This document shows, piece after piece, positions 25,777-35,552 of a stretch of DNA of 64,000 nucleotides. Below the pieces are notes generated by a model. The model ran no database searches and had not been told where the DNA came from. It saw nothing but the letters and a program-made list of their open reading frames with translations. How positions within the stretch are numbered: position 1 is the stretch's first letter; every line of letters starts with the position of its first letter. Both the position numbers and the translations under genes were made by a program. Origin of the DNA: Accumulibacter sp003538495 (GTDB taxonomy: Bacteria; Pseudomonadota; Gammaproteobacteria; Burkholderiales; Rhodocyclaceae); NCBI RefSeq assembly GCF_029255145.1, contig NZ_JAPUVQ010000148.1, positions 1-64,000 on the forward strand, given 5' to 3'.

Positions 25777-28700
25777 AGGACGACGCCCTGACCCGCCCGC
25801 AGGGGCCACCGGCCATTGGGACGGACGCTGCCGGAGCGAAGCGCATCCTGATCGTCGAGGATGATCGCCAGCTCGCGGCCTTGCTGGCGCTGCAGCTTGC
25901 TGCGGCAGGCTACGAGACGACACAGGCCTTTGACGGTCAGACCGCGATCTCGATGGTACGCAGTGCCGCCGCCGACCTGGTGCTGATGGATATCCTGCTG
26001 CCCGGAGACCTTGACGGCATCGTCGCCGCCGAGATGATCCTGCAGCATTTCGACGTTCCGGTGGTGATGCTGTCGGCGGTCAACCCCGAGCAGATTCTGG
26101 CGCGCGTTGTTGCCGCCGCGCCCTACGGCTACATCCGCAAGCCGTGGCACGAACACGCGCTGCGGGTGACCGTCGAGCTGGCGCTCGAAAAACACCGCGC
26201 CGAGCGCCAGCGCCGGCAGCAGGAAGCGCTGCTGCACCGCCTGCTGGTCGGCACTGCCCGCAAGACCGGGCAGGAGTTCTTCAACGTTCTGGTTCGCGAG
26301 CTCGCCGCCGCTTGGCCGTCCAGTGCCGTCTGCATCGACGAGCTCGTCGGCAGCGATGCCGGCGAGGCCAGGATGCTCGCTGCCTGGGTCGACGGTCGGC
26401 TGCTCGCCGGCGGCAGCTATCCGCTCGCCGGAACGCTCTGCGCCGAGGTTGCGGCGAGCGCGCGCACGGTCCGGGTGAACGACGCTGGCGAACGCCTGGC
26501 GAGCGACCCGAGGCTTTCCGATGCGGCCAGGCAGAGCTACCTCGGAACGCCATTGTTCTCGGTCGACGGCACTGTCAGCGGTGTCCTGGCGATCATCGGC
26601 GCGCCGCCCTGGTCCGTTGATGGGCACCCCTGCCGGGTACTCGAGATCTTCGCTTCGCGCGCCGGCGCCGAGCTCGAACGCCAGCGCGCGGTCGCCGCGC
26701 TGGCCTCCGGAGAGGCGCGCTACCGTGGCGTTCTGGAGACGGCGGCCGACGCCATTCTGCTGGTCGATTCGGCCGGCACGATCTCCTTGGCCAATACCAG
26801 CGCCGAACTGATGTTCGGGTATCCGCCTGGCGCGCTCGACGGGCTGTCCATCGACTTGCTGGTCCCCGTTTCCCGGCGTGCAGGACACCGCGCCCAGCGC
26901 GCCGAATTCGACCGGCTGCCGCGCCACGGCAGCATGCGCGGTTCGCAGATCGAAGGCCAGCGCCGCGACGGCAGCGTCTTCCCGGCGGAGGTCAGCCTGA
27001 GCTACACGCGGCAGGCCGCCGGCCTGCTGGTCACCTGCGCGGTACGCGATGTCAGCGAACGCAACCGGCAGGCGCTGGCCTTGCGGCGGCTGAACGCGTC
27101 GCTGCGCCTGATCCATGCGTGCAACGCCGCGCTGGTGCGCGCCGGCAGCGACAGCGAGATCATTGCCCATGTCGTCGAGCTGCTGCACCGGCAGGGCGGC
27201 TATGCGGCGGTGTGGGTGGATCTGGTCGGCGCCGATGGCCAACTGGCGGCCGTGCCGGCTGCCGCGGCCGCTGCGGCGGCGCTCGACGGGCTTTGCTGGT
27301 ACGACGGTTTTCGTGGCGACTTGTCCTTGCCGGCAGTGGCGCAAGGGCACGCCCTGACCTGCGTGTTCGGTTCCGCCAATTGCCTGGCCGACTGGGTTGG
27401 CGATCTCGCCGACCGTGGTCAGCGCGCCGCGCTCGCGCTGCCACTGATCGTCCGCGGCGCGACGATCGGCGTGCTCGGCCTGCTCAGCAGCGACCCCCAC
27501 GGTTTCGATGCCGACGCCTGCGAGCTGCTCGAGGAACTCGCCGAGGATCTCGCCTACGGCGTTTTCGCGCAGCGCGCCGAAGCCGGTTTGTTGCTCCTGC
27601 AGCGGGCCGTCGACGCCTCGTCCAACGGGGTGATGATCACCGATGCGCTGGCGCCGGATCACCCGATCACCTATGTCAATCCGGCGCTGGAAAGGATCAC
27701 CGGCTATCTCGCCGCGGAGGTGCTCGGACGTAATGGACGCTGCCTGATCGAGGGGCAGCTCGAACAGATCGAGCTGAACGAATTGCGGCAGGCCTTGCGC
27801 GAGCGACGCGGCACGCGGGTTACCTTGCACAGCCTGCGCAAGGACGGATCGCCGCTGTGGAGCGAACTGACGTTGTCGCCAGTGTTCGCCGCGGACGGCA
27901 CCTTGAGCCATTTTGTCAGCGTCTTCAACGACATCAGCGAACGTCGGCGCTATCAGGAAGAGCTTGAACACCAGGCCAACCACGATGCGTTGACCGGCCT
28001 GGCCAACCGCAACCTGCTGCACGACCGCCAGCATCAGGCGATCGCCTATGCCGAACGGCACAATTCGGGTCTGGCGCTGCTGGTGGTCGACATCGATCAG
28101 TTCAAGCGGGTCAACAACAGCCTCGGTCACGGTCAGGGTGACGAGTTGCTGCGGCTTGTCGCCGCGCGCCTGCTGGCCAGCGTGCGCGACGGCGATACCG
28201 TGGCCCGCCTGGGCGGCGACGAGTTCGTGATGATTCTGGCCGACCCGGTAGCCGAGGACGAAGTGGCGCGCGTGATTGCGCGCATTCTCGACCAGTTCGC
28301 CCTGCCGATCGAACTCGGTGGACGCGAGCTGACCATCAGTTGCAGCATCGGCGCCAGTCTCTATCCGCGCGACGGCGAAGACGCCGAGACCCTGATGAGG
28401 AACGCCGACGCCGCGATGCGTCGCGCCAAGACGGCGGGCCGCGGCCAGTTCCAGTTCTACCAGGCGGAGATGAACGCCCGCGTCAGCGATCAACTGGCGC
28501 TGGAAAGCGATCTGGAGAACGCTGCCGAGCGCGGCGAGCTCGAACTTCACTACCAGCCGCAGGTCGATCTGGTCAGCGGTGAAATCGTCGGTGCGGAAGC
28601 GCTGCTGCGCTGGAATCATCCGCTGCGTGGCAGGATCAAGCCGGACGACTTCATCGCCATCGCCGAGGATGGCGGACTGATCGTTCCGATCGGCCAATGG

Positions 28701-29717
28701 GTGATCGACGCCGCCTGCCGGCAGGCCCGCGCCTGGCGCGATGCCGGCTTGCCGACGCCACGGTTGGCGGTCAACCTCTCGGCGCGGCAGTTTCAGAGCG
28801 ACGATCTGGCCGAGCGGATTGCCGCGGCGATCACCCGTTACGGGCTCGACGGCAGCGGCCTGGAAGTCGAATTGACCGAAAGTGTCGCGCTGCAGGATAG
28901 CGGCCGGGTGGCGGGAATCCTGAAGGGAATCCGGGCCGCCGGGGTGAGTACGGCGATCGACGATTTCGGTACCGGTTTCTCGTCACTCGCTCGCCTGATG
29001 CGAATTCGTGTCGACCGGATCAAGATCGACCGCTGCTTCGTTCGCGACATTCTTGCCGACCGCGCCGCCGCCGCGGTGTCGCTGGCGGTGATCGCGATGG
29101 CCAAGAGCCTGGGCATCAAGGTCATCGCCGAGGGCGTCGAGACCGAGGCGCAGCTCAAGTTCCTGAGCGAACGCGGTTGCGATGAAATGCAGGGTTTCTA
29201 CTTCAGTCGGCCGCTGCCGGCCGGGGATTTCGAGGCCTTGCTGCGCGAGGGACGCCGGCTGAGCTTGGGCGGCGAGACCGACGAAGACCACTCGCGAACG
29301 CTGCTGCTGGTCGACGATGAACCGAACATCACCAGTGCCCTGCGCCGGCTGTTGCGCGCCGACCGCTACCGCATCTTTACCGCGACCAGCGGCAGCGAAG
29401 GGCTCGACATCCTCGCCGTGCACCGCGTCGGGGTGATCGTTTCCGACCAGCGCATGCCGGGGATGTCGGGCACCGAATTCCTCGCTCGCGCCAGCGCGCT
29501 GTTCCCGGATTCGGTACGGATCATCCTGTCCGGATATACCGACCTGCAGTCACTGACCGACGCCGTAAACCAGGGAGGGATTTACCGCTTCATGGCCAAA
29601 CCGTGGGACGACGGCGAACTTCGCGCCGCGGTGCGCGATGCCTTCGTCCGCTACCGTCGGGATCGCGGCCGCGCGAACGGTGGCGGCGTGCCGGGATGCA
29701 CGCCGGGCGACGCCTGA
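25773..29717 (+). CDS. REC-GAF-PAS-GAF-PAS-GGDEF-EAL-REC signalling protein
   Basis: A 1314-residue soluble protein. Order: receiver (about 24-140; LIVEDDRQLAAL, acceptor in LMDILLPGD), GAF (about 155-305), PAS (about 312-430), GAF (about 440-600), PAS (about 605-725), GGDEF (about 735-890; LGGDEF near residue 814, with RDGD as possible inhibitory site), EAL (about 905-1160; EALLRW near 942 and DDFGTGFSSL), and a second receiver (about 1173-1300; LLVDDEPNITSA, acceptor in VSDQRMPGMSG). Both cyclase and phosphodiesterase motifs look intact, so it may make or destroy c-di-GMP depending on receiver state and ligands. Start ATG 25773 overlaps the preceding stop. Receivers at both ends are uncommon. 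Confidence 0.93.
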   Translation: MKDDALTRPQGPPAIGTDAAGAKRILIVEDDRQLAALLALQLAAAGYETTQAFDGQTAISMVRSAAADLVLMDILLPGDLDGIVAAEMILQHFDVPVVMLSAVNPEQILARVVAAAPYGYIRKPWHEHALRVTVELALEKHRAERQRRQQEALLHRLLVGTARKTGQEFFNVLVRELAAAWPSSAVCIDELVGSDAGEARMLAAWVDGRLLAGGSYPLAGTLCAEVAASARTVRVNDAGERLASDPRLSDAARQSYLGTPLFSVDGTVSGVLAIIGAPPWSVDGHPCRVLEIFASRAGAELERQRAVAALASGEARYRGVLETAADAILLVDSAGTISLANTSAELMFGYPPGALDGLSIDLLVPVSRRAGHRAQRAEFDRLPRHGSMRGSQIEGQRRDGSVFPAEVSLSYTRQAAGLLVTCAVRDVSERNRQALALRRLNASLRLIHACNAALVRAGSDSEIIAHVVELLHRQGGYAAVWVDLVGADGQLAAVPAAAAAAAALDGLCWYDGFRGDLSLPAVAQGHALTCVFGSANCLADWVGDLADRGQRAALALPLIVRGATIGVLGLLSSDPHGFDADACELLEELAEDLAYGVFAQRAEAGLLLLQRAVDASSNGVMITDALAPDHPITYVNPALERITGYLAAEVLGRNGRCLIEGQLEQIELNELRQALRERRGTRVTLHSLRKDGSPLWSELTLSPVFAADGTLSHFVSVFNDISERRRYQEELEHQANHDALTGLANRNLLHDRQHQAIAYAERHNSGLALLVVDIDQFKRVNNSLGHGQGDELLRLVAARLLASVRDGDTVARLGGDEFVMILADPVAEDEVARVIARILDQFALPIELGGRELTISCSIGASLYPRDGEDAETLMRNADAAMRRAKTAGRGQFQFYQAEMNARVSDQLALESDLENAAERGELELHYQPQVDLVSGEIVGAEALLRWNHPLRGRIKPDDFIAIAEDGGLIVPIGQWVIDAACRQARAWRDAGLPTPRLAVNLSARQFQSDDLAERIAAAITRYGLDGSGLEVELTESVALQDSGRVAGILKGIRAAGVSTAIDDFGTGFSSLARLMRIRVDRIKIDRCFVRDILADRAAAAVSLAVIAMAKSLGIKVIAEGVETEAQLKFLSERGCDEMQGFYFSRPLPAGDFEALLREGRRLSLGGETDEDHSRTLLLVDDEPNITSALRRLLRADRYRIFTATSGSEGLDILAVHRVGVIVSDQRMPGMSGTEFLARASALFPDSVRIILSGYTDLQSLTDAVNQGGIYRFMAKPWDDGELRAAVRDAFVRYRRDRGRANGGGVPGCTPGDA

Positions 29718-29779
29718 TCGGCTCGCGTCAAGCGCTGCCGCGGCAAGCCGAAGTGTTGCTCTGTTGCTGCCACCGGTGT

Positions 29780-30793
29780 TCATTCGTCGCTGACCTTCAC
29801 CAGCACCTTGCCGGTATTGGCGCCGGTGAACAGCTTGCGCAGAGCCGATGGCGCCGACTCCAGGCCATCGGAGACGTCGAGCCGGTACTTCAGCCGCCCG
29901 GCCAGGTGCCAGGCGATCAGCTTCTCCGCCGCCTCGTGCGCACGGTCCAGGTAGTCGAGGACGATGAAGCCCTGCATCCGGCCGCGTTGCATCAGCAGGT
30001 GGGCGAGGTTGGACGGCCCCGGCTCGGGGGCGCTGGCGTTGTACTGCGAGATCAAACCGCACAAGGCGATGCGGGCGCCCAGGTTGATTCGCGCCAGCAC
30101 CGCGTCCAGCGTGCGCCCGCCGACGTTCTCGAAATCGACGTCGATCCCTTCCGGGCAGGCCCGCGCCAGCCCGTCGGCGACGTCCTCCGCCTGGTAGTCG
30201 ATGACCGCGTCGGCACCGAGCTCGTCGCTCAGCCAGCGGCATTTCTCGGCGCCGCCGGCGATCGCCACCACGCGCATGCCGAGATTCCTGCCGATCTGCA
30301 CCGCCAGCGAGCCGACCGCGCCGGCCGCCGCCGAGACCACCAGCGTCTCGCCCGCCCTGGCCTGCGCGACATCGGTCAGTCCAAAGTACGCGGTCAGGCC
30401 GATGTGGCCCAGCAGGCCGAAATGCGCACTCAGCGGCAACGGCAGCGGTGGCAGCTTGCTCAGTGCCCTGGCCGGGCTGACGCAACAGCGTTGCCAGCCG
30501 AGCATGCCCTGGACGAGGTCGCCCGCTTGCAGGCCGGCGTCACGCGATGCCAGCACGCGGCCAATGCCGATGCCGCGCATCACCTCACCGAGTTGCAGCT
30601 TCGGCAGGTAGCTGTCGGCGTCGTTCATCCAGATGCGGTTGGTCGGGTCGATCGACAGCCAGATCGTCTGCACCTGGGCCTGGCCCTCGGCCAGCTCCGG
30701 CAGGTTCGTCTCACGCCACTCGAAGTTCCCGGCGGTTGGCAGGCCTGCCGGACGGGACGCCAGGTGCCAGGCGGCGTTGATCTTGGGGCTCAT
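29780..30793 (-). CDS. NADP-dependent oxidoreductase, alkenal/curcumin reductase type
   Basis: A 337-residue zinc-independent medium-chain dehydrogenase/reductase. It has the N-terminal LWLSIDPTNRIWM segment and the Rossmann AAAGAVGSLAVQIGRNLG motif of the YncB/CurA and leukotriene B4 dehydrogenase-like group, with the downstream GIDVDFENVGG segment. Members reduce the C=C bond of alpha,beta-unsaturated carbonyl compounds with NADPH, a detoxification role. ATG 30793 is chosen because GGAG lies 5 bases upstream. It is convergent with the signalling cluster and not part of it. Confidence 0.92.
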   Translation of the reverse strand: MSPKINAAWHLASRPAGLPTAGNFEWRETNLPELAEGQAQVQTIWLSIDPTNRIWMNDADSYLPKLQLGEVMRGIGIGRVLASRDAGLQAGDLVQGMLGWQRCCVSPARALSKLPPLPLPLSAHFGLLGHIGLTAYFGLTDVAQARAGETLVVSAAAGAVGSLAVQIGRNLGMRVVAIAGGAEKCRWLSDELGADAVIDYQAEDVADGLARACPEGIDVDFENVGGRTLDAVLARINLGARIALCGLISQYNASAPEPGPSNLAHLLMQRGRMQGFIVLDYLDRAHEAAEKLIAWHLAGRLKYRLDVSDGLESAPSALRKLFTGANTGKVLVKVSDE

Positions 30794-30984
30794 CACTTCT
30801 CCAGGTGGTCGTCAAAGCACGAGCATGCCTCAGGCGGCATCGCCGGCGCAAGGGCTGGCCGACTGGCGTCGGGCGCGTGCTTGCTCGCTGCGCGTCGGCG
30901 TGGCAAGGAGCGCGAGCCGAAGGCGATCGCGCGCGCATCTCGCCCGTCGCTATACTGGGCTTCCGAAAGTCTGTCAGGAGGCCG

Positions 30985-31215
30985 ATGGTGGCAGGACGAA
31001 CGCGCGTGACGACGGCCGCTGATTGCCAGCTGCCGAGGTCGAGGAGCTGTAGTCGTCAGCAGGCGAATTCGTGGTTTGATGACCCGTGTCGCCCCAACCG
31101 GCGAGAGGACAGCAGGGGCGCAAGAGGGCTGACCAGCGGGCCGGCCATGGTCCGCCTCCGGTCGTTGTCTCGCGCTTTCGGGCCGTTCGCCAGCGGCTTC
31201 GGCAACCATTGCTAG
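30985..31215 (+). CDS. Possible small ORF or leader before a lipoprotein gene
   Basis: A 76-codon frame from ATG 30985. A TATACT hexamer near 30951 and an AGGAGG at 30976-30981 give it good expression signals, but the SD is only 3 bases from the ATG (GTG 30988 would be better spaced). The product is Arg/Ser-rich with no recognised domain and its codon use is not typical of the neighbours. It ends 20 bp before the lipoprotein start, so it may be a leader peptide or only part of an untranslated leader. Confidence 0.25.
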   Translation: MVAGRTRVTTAADCQLPRSRSCSRQQANSWFDDPCRPNRREDSRGARGLTSGPAMVRLRSLSRAFGPFASGFGNHC

Positions 31216-31235
31216 GCGCAGGCCGGTGCCGCGCG

Positions 31236-31940
31236 ATGCGCTGGCTGGCTGTCCTGCTGGCGCTGACAGTCGTCGCGTGCTCCACTCGCCTGGGCAAGGA
31301 TGGCCGCAGCCACTCGACGATCGACCTCAAGTACCTGGCCAAGACCGAGGTTGACCGGATCGCCGAAATCGATCGAGCCGAGGTCGTCGGCGGCCTGATG
31401 CTGATTGCCGAAAAGCTCTACAAGCGCAACCCGAGGGAGTGGAAGAAGGTTGGACTGGCCAGTCGTGAGGCAGCGCTGGAGCAGCTGCGGATGCGCCACA
31501 CCCGCAGTCCGCCGGAACTCGGGGCGCTGCGCGACGCTCCGGCGGCCGCCCTGGCCTTCAGCGAAACCTACACCGGGGACCGCGTCGCGGCACTGATGTT
31601 CGGCCTGCTGACGATGGTCGATAGTGCCTTCGAGCACAAGGAGGAGTTCTACATTCTCGACGGCCTGAACGAGATGAAGCTCTTCAACTGCGCGCGCAAC
31701 ATGGAGGTCGCGGTCTGGAAACTGGCCAACGACCGCAATCCGGCGGGCGAACCCTATCTGCTCGCCAACGCCATCGACCCCGGTGGCCGAAATCTGTCCT
31801 TCGAGCGCGAGTTCGGCCGCGCGATGGGCCTGCTCGACTTGATGGCCCAGGTGGTCGCCGATCGCAACGGTCGCGGGTTTTCGCGGTTGAGCCAAACGGT
31901 GGTCAGCGGCATCTTCCTGCCGGTCGGCCTGCTCAAGTGA
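31236..31940 (+). CDS. Lipoprotein of unknown function
   Basis: A 234-residue predicted lipoprotein: it begins MRWLAVLLALTVVACS, with a lipobox VVAC at Cys15 and Ser at +2, which favours the outer membrane. The mature part is soluble and alpha-helical in look, with two hydrophobic segments (RVAALMFGLLTMVDSA near 120 and a C-terminal SGIFLPVGLLK). No family is recognised. ATG 31236 is used since the longer in-frame extension would bury the signal peptide. No clear ribosome site is visible; coupling to the small upstream frame is possible. Confidence 0.7.
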   Translation: MRWLAVLLALTVVACSTRLGKDGRSHSTIDLKYLAKTEVDRIAEIDRAEVVGGLMLIAEKLYKRNPREWKKVGLASREAALEQLRMRHTRSPPELGALRDAPAAALAFSETYTGDRVAALMFGLLTMVDSAFEHKEEFYILDGLNEMKLFNCARNMEVAVWKLANDRNPAGEPYLLANAIDPGGRNLSFEREFGRAMGLLDLMAQVVADRNGRGFSRLSQTVVSGIFLPVGLLK

Positions 31941-32213
31941 GGGTTTGCGGAAGCGACGATAGCGAGCGCGATCGCCGATCGCGGGACATCGGTGAAGCCC
32001 GCAGCACCCTGCGGCGGCGGTTTCGAGCCTGCGTCCGCGCAAACCCGGAGCGAAGCCGCCGGCAGACCCTGCTATCATGCCGGCCTTCGTTCTCCTCGCC
32101 GGGATCTGCCGCCGCCGGGCGCTCGCGCCGTTATGGCAGCGCGTGCCGCAGCGCCAGGCCGAGCTGACACCACTCTTCCTTTCAACCGCTTGTCCTTGTT
32201 ACTGAATAAAATC

Positions 32214-33020
32214 ATGAAAAAACAGATCTCTTTACTGATCATCGCGGTGTTGGCCGCGACCCTGCTGGTCGCTTGCGGCAAGAAGGAAAGCGCTCCGCAA
32301 ACCACCGCGGTGGCCGAGCCGGCAGCGCTGGTGACCATCGTCGTCGGCCTGGACGACAACTTTCCACCGATGGGTTTCCGTGACGAGACCAACGCGCTGG
32401 TCGGTTTCGACATCGACCTGGCCAAGGAAGCCGGCAAGCGGCTGGGTGCCGAAGTGCTCTTCAAGCCGATCGACTGGAATGCCAAGGAAGCCGAATTGAC
32501 CAGCAAACGCGTGGACGTGCTGTGGAACGGTCTGACGATCACCGACGCACGCAAGGAAAAGATCCTGTTCACCACGCCGTATCTTGAGAACCATCAGGTG
32601 ATCATCGTCACCGACAGCTCGCCGATCAGGACCAAGGCCGAGCTTGCCGGCAAGGTGGTCGGCGTTCAGGACGGCAGCAGCGCCATCGAGGCCATCGAGA
32701 AGGATGCTGCAACCGCCAACTCGCTGAAAGAGATCAAGAAGTTCGGCGACAACGTGACGGCGCTGATCGACCTGAGCGTCGGCCGCCTCGACGCGCTGGT
32801 GGTTGATGAAGTGGTCGGGCGCTACTACACCGCCAAGAAGCCCGGCGAATACCGCGTGCTCGAGGAGAACTTCGGTACCGAGGACTACGGCGTCGGCACC
32901 CGCAAGGACGACACCGATCTGATGGCCAAGCTGCAGAAGGCGATCGACGGGATGAAGAGCGATGGTTCCGCCGCAGCGATTTCGAGCAAGTGGTTCGGCA
33001 AGGACATCGTCAAGAAATAG
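32214..33020 (+). CDS. Amino-acid ABC transporter substrate-binding lipoprotein
   Basis: A 268-residue solute-binding protein (family 3, GlnH/ArtI-like). The N-terminal signal ends in the lipobox LLVAC (Cys21), so it is anchored to the outer face of the inner membrane. The two-lobed domain includes LVGFDIDLAKEAGKRLG, the hallmark of the family, VDVLWNGLTITDARKEK, and the second-lobe segment GKVVGVQDGSSAIEAIE. It would capture a polar amino acid. It is the first gene of an importer operon with the permease and ATPase that follow. No strong Shine-Dalgarno precedes ATG 32214. Confidence 0.92.
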   Translation: MKKQISLLIIAVLAATLLVACGKKESAPQTTAVAEPAALVTIVVGLDDNFPPMGFRDETNALVGFDIDLAKEAGKRLGAEVLFKPIDWNAKEAELTSKRVDVLWNGLTITDARKEKILFTTPYLENHQVIIVTDSSPIRTKAELAGKVVGVQDGSSAIEAIEKDAATANSLKEIKKFGDNVTALIDLSVGRLDALVVDEVVGRYYTAKKPGEYRVLEENFGTEDYGVGTRKDDTDLMAKLQKAIDGMKSDGSAAAISSKWFGKDIVKK

Positions 33021-33081
33021 CCTGGTCGGGGCCGCAGCAGGGCGGTGGCCGGACGCAATGCCGAGGATCGAGGTCGCGGGT

Positions 33082-33735
33082 ATGGATTACGTCATTGCCA
33101 TAATGGGCCCGCTGCTCGAAGGGACGGCGGTCACCCTGCAGGTCTTTCTGATCACCTTCGTGCTCGCCGTGCCGCTTGGTCTGGGTCTGGCGCTGCTCAG
33201 AATCTCGCGTTCCGGCGTCCTCGGCGCACTGGTCAATGGCTACATCTGGCTGATGCGCGGCACGCCGCTGATGCTGCAGATGCTGTTCATCTACTTCGCC
33301 CTGCCTTTCGTGCCGGTGATCGGCATCCGGCTGCCCGACTTTCCGGCGGCCATCGTCGCCTTCGTCCTGAACTATGCGGCGTATTTCGCCGAGATCTTTC
33401 GCGCCGGCATCCAGTCGATTGACCGCGGGCAGTACGAAGGGGCGCGGGTGCTCGGGCTCAGCTATTCGCAAACCATGCGCAGGGTCGTCCTGCCGCAGGT
33501 ATTCAAGCGCATTCTGCCGCCGCTGAGCAACGAGACCATCACCCTGGTCAAGGACACTTCGCTGATTTACGTGCTGGCCATGAACGACCTGCTGCGCGCG
33601 GCGCGCGGCATCGTTCAGCGCGACTTCACGACCACTCCCTTCATCGTCGCCGCGGCCTTCTATCTGCTGATGACGCTGCTCCTGACGCTCGGTTTCCAGC
33701 GTCTGGAACGGAAACATGCGGTCTACGATGGTTGA
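33082..33735 (+). CDS. Amino-acid ABC transporter permease
   Basis: A 217-residue HisM/GlnP-type inner-membrane permease with about five helices and the EAA loop (AGIQSIDRGQYEGARVLGLS). The early RGTPLMLQMLF segment is typical of polar amino-acid importers. ATG 33082 is selected with AGGTC upstream; ATG 33058 is an in-frame alternative. Its 3' end overlaps the ATPase gene, fixing the operon order: binding protein, permease, ATPase. As only one permease is present, the channel should be a homodimer. Confidence 0.92.
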   Translation: MDYVIAIMGPLLEGTAVTLQVFLITFVLAVPLGLGLALLRISRSGVLGALVNGYIWLMRGTPLMLQMLFIYFALPFVPVIGIRLPDFPAAIVAFVLNYAAYFAEIFRAGIQSIDRGQYEGARVLGLSYSQTMRRVVLPQVFKRILPPLSNETITLVKDTSLIYVLAMNDLLRAARGIVQRDFTTTPFIVAAAFYLLMTLLLTLGFQRLERKHAVYDG

Positions 33736-34492
33736 CGCCATGATCCGCGCACGGGGTATCCATAAGCGTTTCGGCGTGGTCGAGGTACTCAGGGGGGTTT
33801 CGCTGGACGTCGGCAAGGGCGAGGTGCTGGCGATCATCGGCCCGTCGGGCTCTGGCAAGAGCACCTTCCTGCGCTGCCTCAACCATCTCGAAACGATCGA
33901 CCGCGGGCGTATCGAGATCGCAGGCGAAACGCTGGCATCCGACGAGGTCGACGCGCGCAGCCGCTACGCGCCGGATGCCGACAGCCGGCGGATCTGCCGA
34001 AGGATGGGAATGGTCTTCCAGCACTTCAACCTGTTTCCACATCTGACCGTCCTGCAGAACATCATCGAAGCGCCGCTCACCGTCAAGCGGCTGCGCCGCC
34101 AGGAGGTCATCCCGCAGGCCGAGGCCTTGTTGCGCAAGGTCGGCTTGCTGGAGCAGCGCGACAGTTATCCGTCGCGGCTTTCGGGCGGCCAGCAGCAGCG
34201 CGTGGCGATCGCCCGGGCGCTGGCGATGGCGCCGGACATCATGTTGTTCGACGAGCCGACCTCGGCGCTCGACCCCGAACTCACCGGCGAGGTGTTGCGG
34301 ACCATCCGCGAGCTGGCGGAAGAACGGATGACGATGCTGGTGGTGACCCACGAGATGGCCTTTGCGCGCGAGGTGGCCAGCCGCGTGGTGTTCATGGACG
34401 GCGGCGAGATCGTCGAGGCGCGCCCGGCGAGGGACTTGTTTGCCGCGCCGGAACATCCGCGCACCCGTGCTTTCCTGGAGAACATGCTGTAG
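33728..34492 (+). CDS. Amino-acid ABC transporter ATPase
   Basis: A 254-residue GlnQ/HisP-type ATPase: Walker A GPSGSGKST, Q-loop VFQHFNLFPHLT, signature LSGGQQQRVAIARA, Walker B IMLFDEPTSALD, and the switch His in VVTHEM. It drives the polar amino-acid importer encoded just upstream. The start is ATG 33728, overlapping the permease stop by 8 bp; 33716 and 33740 are also in frame. A hairpin CCGGCA/TGCCGG at 34502-34519 follows the stop and may help end the transcript, although no T run follows. Confidence 0.95.
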   Translation: MVDAMIRARGIHKRFGVVEVLRGVSLDVGKGEVLAIIGPSGSGKSTFLRCLNHLETIDRGRIEIAGETLASDEVDARSRYAPDADSRRICRRMGMVFQHFNLFPHLTVLQNIIEAPLTVKRLRRQEVIPQAEALLRKVGLLEQRDSYPSRLSGGQQQRVAIARALAMAPDIMLFDEPTSALDPELTGEVLRTIRELAEERMTMLVVTHEMAFAREVASRVVFMDGGEIVEARPARDLFAAPEHPRTRAFLENML

Positions 34493-34919
34493 TCGCGACC
34501 GCCGGCACGCCGCTGCCGGATCGCTGCCCGATCGGCAAGCCGTGGTCGCCTCATTCAGCGACCAGCGACCCGAAGGTTGCCAGCGAAGTATCTGGTGGCC
34601 TGGTGGCCAACCCAGCGTCTTCTGGCTACTGGCAGTGGGTGGTACTCGGCGTAAGCGGCAGCATCATGCCTGGCGTTTCTGTGGACTTTGGGCGGTGGCG
34701 CGCAAGGCGATGCCGCTGCGGTTCACCCCGTAGACCGGCGCGCGGGTACTTCACCGCCGGGGCCGTGTCAGGCGCTTGCTCGCCACTCCCGAGAATGGCG
34801 ATCGCCGCTCGCGATGCCGTCGTCGACAGACAGGCCCGCCAGGCGGTCGCCGATCGCGTTAGACTGTGCCTCCTGTCAACCCTCTTGCCCGGCGCCACCG
34901 TCCGGGCGCTGTGCCCGCC
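34493..34919. other. Intergenic region
   Basis: No gene is supported. It contains the CCGGCA/TGCCGG hairpin at 34502-34519 just behind the importer operon and must hold the promoter of the marC-like gene, which is not confidently located. Confidence 0.4.
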
Positions 34920-35552
34920 ATGGACTTCCCGATCAAGCCACTGATCACCCTGCTGGCGATCGTCAATCCGATCGGCGTGATCCCGTTCTTCATCCATTTC
35001 ACGCGCAATTTCACGATCACCCAGCGCCGCAAGACGATCCGCGTCGCCGCCTTCACGGCGTTTGTGGTGATCGCCACCAGTGCGCTGGCGGGCCTCAAGG
35101 TGCTGCAGTTCTTCGGCATCTCGCTGGCCTCGTTCCAGGTCGGTGGCGGGTTCCTGTTGCTGAGCAGCGCCATGCACATGCTCAACGCCGAGCCCGCCGA
35201 GTCGCGGGCGCAGGACCTCGACGAAGGCGCCAGCCGCGCCGATGCGGGTTCGAGCATCGCGGTGGTGCCGTTGACCATCCCGCTGCTCACCGGTCCGGCG
35301 TCGATTTCGACGGTGGTGATCTACGCCGAAAAGGCGCGCCACTTCTGGGAACTCGGGGTACTGGTGGTCTATGGCCTGGTGATCGGTGTCGCCACCTGGC
35401 TGGCGCTCTCCGCGGCCGGGCGGATCGGCAAGTTCATGGGTCAGACCGGGATCAATGTGATGACCCGGCTGATGGGCCTGATCCTCGCGGCGATCGCCAT
35501 CGAGGTGATGGCCGACGGGCTGATCAAGCTGTTCCCGGCGCTCGCCCGCTGA
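34920..35552 (+). CDS. MarC family integral membrane protein
   Basis: A 210-residue protein with six predicted membrane helices of the MarC/UPF0056 family. The opening FPIKPLITLLAIVNPIGVIP is the family hallmark (Asn-Pro-Ile-Gly) and the second half repeats a related pattern at VVPLTIPLLTGPASIS. The family was once linked to multiple antibiotic resistance, but that role was not upheld and the function is unknown. ATG 34920 is chosen over the in-frame upstream start at 34866, which would add a charged extension. Its stop overlaps the ATG of the threonine ammonia-lyase gene by one base. Confidence 0.92.
   Translation: MDFPIKPLITLLAIVNPIGVIPFFIHFTRNFTITQRRKTIRVAAFTAFVVIATSALAGLKVLQFFGISLASFQVGGGFLLLSSAMHMLNAEPAESRAQDLDEGASRADAGSSIAVVPLTIPLLTGPASISTVVIYAEKARHFWELGVLVVYGLVIGVATWLALSAAGRIGKFMGQTGINVMTRLMGLILAAIAIEVMADGLIKLFPALAR

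Noticed and set aside
25713..28697. 994-codon minus-strand frame
   Set aside because: Shadow of the GGDEF-EAL gene; same reasoning as for other antisense frames.
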